Source of the DNA: Deltaproteobacteria bacterium | Lineage (GTDB): Bacteria > Desulfobacterota > Desulfarculia > Adiutricales > Adiutricaceae | DNA: 6,187 nucleotides | NCBI GenBank assembly: GCA_031279155.1 | Contig: JAITJB010000147.1 | Location: 1 to 6,187, forward strand | Direction: 5' to 3' | Part shown: positions 5,391 to 6,187 of the stretch, piece after piece | How positions within the stretch are numbered: position 1 is the stretch's first letter | Layout of the letters: each line of letters begins with the position of its first letter | Made by a program: the position numbers and the translations under genes | Notes under the pieces: model-generated | The model's input: only the letters and a program-made list of their open reading frames with translations | Told to the model about the DNA's origin: nothing | Database searches by the model: none

Positions 5391-6187
5391 TTAAATTTTC
5401 TTATCCATCAGCTCTTTGAGATCCCTTTGTTTGCGCTCGCAGTCGGCCTTGTAGGCTTGGCCCTTCGGGGCCTTGACTGCCGCCTCGCAGTGGAACATAG
5501 CCTCCTTTAAGCGGCCTGTTTCCTCGTAAAAAGAACTCATCAGGTAGTGGCCTTTGGCCTCTTGGCCGATTTTTCCGAAAAAAAGTCCGGCCAGTTCCTT
5601 AGCCGGCGGGTAGTCCTTGCCGGCATAACCTAAGGCCCGTTCATACAAGGTGTTAGCCTCGCTATTGCGTTCGGTCAGTTCGTAGCATCTGGCCAGACCT
5701 AAAGTAGCTAAGAGGTTGCGCTTATTTTTTTTCAAGGCGGCTTCATAGTGGCTAATGGCCTCTTGGGGCTGCCTAACTTTTAAGGCCAGATCGCCTAAGT
5801 CGGTTAAGAATTGGTCAGAGCCAGGATTTAGTTCTGAGGCCCGAAGTAATAGTTTTTTGGCTTGAGCGTAACTCATCTCCCTAGATGACAGAAGGCCAAG
5901 GCCGTTAAGGGCCGAAGCGTCATCGGGGTCTTTGGCCAGGCGGCGGTTAAAAAAGTCCCTAGCGCGGTTGGGGTTGCCGTTCATGGCTATGGAGCGATCT
6001 CTTATGGCCTGGAAAACGGGATCTGGTGGGGCCGGCGGGGCTTCGGCCTGATCGGAGAAGGTGGAAGCTAGCCTAGAACTTAGACCGGGGTGGGTGCTTA
6101 GGTAGCCTGGGAGGCTAGCTAGCTGGTAGCTCTGCTCGTTCATGATTTTAAAGGCCCCGTACATGTCCCTAGGGTGGTAGCCAGCCT
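5391..6187 (-). CDS. M48 (BepA/YfgC-like) metalloprotease with TPRs, C-terminal part
   Basis: The gene runs off the right edge. The frame stays open past the ATG at 6164 to the window end, adding residues AGYHPRD, so that ATG is internal. The sequence AGYHPRDMYGAFKIM followed by LPGYLSTHPGLSSRLA is the tail of the M48 peptidase domain. The zinc-binding HEXXH motif must lie outside the window. After a proline-rich linker (APPAPPDP) come about five tetratricopeptide-like repeats covering most of the remaining 200 residues, for example in the stretches around DASALNGLGLL, SDQFLTDLGDLAL and RNLLATLGLARCY. A charged tail ends at TAA 5391-5393. This order (M48 then TPR) is that of BepA, a periplasmic protease/chaperone that helps assemble or remove outer-membrane LptD. 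Substrate here is inferred. It is convergent with the HtrA-like gene and no terminator lies in the 18-bp gap. Confidence 0.85.
   Translation of the reverse strand, partial: AGYHPRDMYGAFKIMNEQSYQLASLPGYLSTHPGLSSRLASTFSDQAEAPPAPPDPVFQAIRDRSIAMNGNPNRARDFFNRRLAKDPDDASALNGLGLLSSREMSYAQAKKLLLRASELNPGSDQFLTDLGDLALKVRQPQEAISHYEAALKKNKRNLLATLGLARCYELTERNSEANTLYERALGYAGKDYPPAKELAGLFFGKIGQEAKGHYLMSSFYEETGRLKEAMFHCEAAVKAPKGQAYKADCERKQRDLKELMDKKI

Noticed and set aside
5386..5395. Bidirectional terminator between the convergent genes
   Set aside because: TTTAATTAAA is a 10-bp AT palindrome overlapping the M48 stop codon, with no GC stem, so it cannot act as an intrinsic terminator.
1..6187. CRISPR array, tRNA, rRNA or insertion sequence
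   Set aside because: I saw no regularly spaced repeats, no cloverleaf with conserved TTC arm, no ribosomal RNA sequence, and no transposase or terminal inverted repeats.

Overview
The window suggests a chromosomal segment of a Gram-negative bacterium. Three things point that way: a DegP/HtrA-like serine protease with a signal peptide, a BepA-like M48/TPR protease of the type that works on outer-membrane proteins, and a single-copy-style groES-groEL operon with a CIRCE-like element. The GroES and GroEL sequences look deltaproteobacterial (Desulfobacterota-like) to me, but that is an impression from recognition and not from a search. Genes are moderately GC-rich, and the spacers between them are AT-rich and full of dyad symmetries.

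Layout. Positions 1-418 hold no gene. A strong housekeeping promoter (TTGACA-16-TATATT, 149-176) is followed by a long leader of about 235 nt. The leader carries a degenerate CIRCE (186-212), a second perfect 9-9-9 inverted repeat touching it (212-238) and a perfect 22-bp palindrome with a T-run (330-361). groES (419-706) and groEL (836-2485) follow as an operon, closed by a GC hairpin plus an intrinsic terminator (2508-2576). About 690 nt without a convincing gene then follow, with a possible promoter and several hairpins that crowd just before the next gene. A stand-alone 172-residue PUA/EVE-like domain protein (3269-3787) ends at a very strong terminator (3856-3903). A new promoter (3986-4014) drives a secreted trypsin-like serine protease (about 4107-5372). 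The protease has an unusual C-terminal domain in place of PDZ. Converging on it, 18 bp away on the minus strand, is the C-terminal part of an M48 metalloprotease with TPR repeats (5391 to beyond 6187).

Together, three of the four genes with assignable roles concern protein quality control: cytosolic folding (GroES/GroEL) and probable envelope proteolysis (HtrA-like and BepA-like). The PUA/EVE-like protein is the outsider; its relatives are N-terminal domains of restriction endonucleases. The points most worth a second look are the layered groESL leader, the unusual architecture of the serine protease, the isolated EVE-like gene with its structured leader, and two terminators that share a nearly identical 13-nt stem-loop segment.
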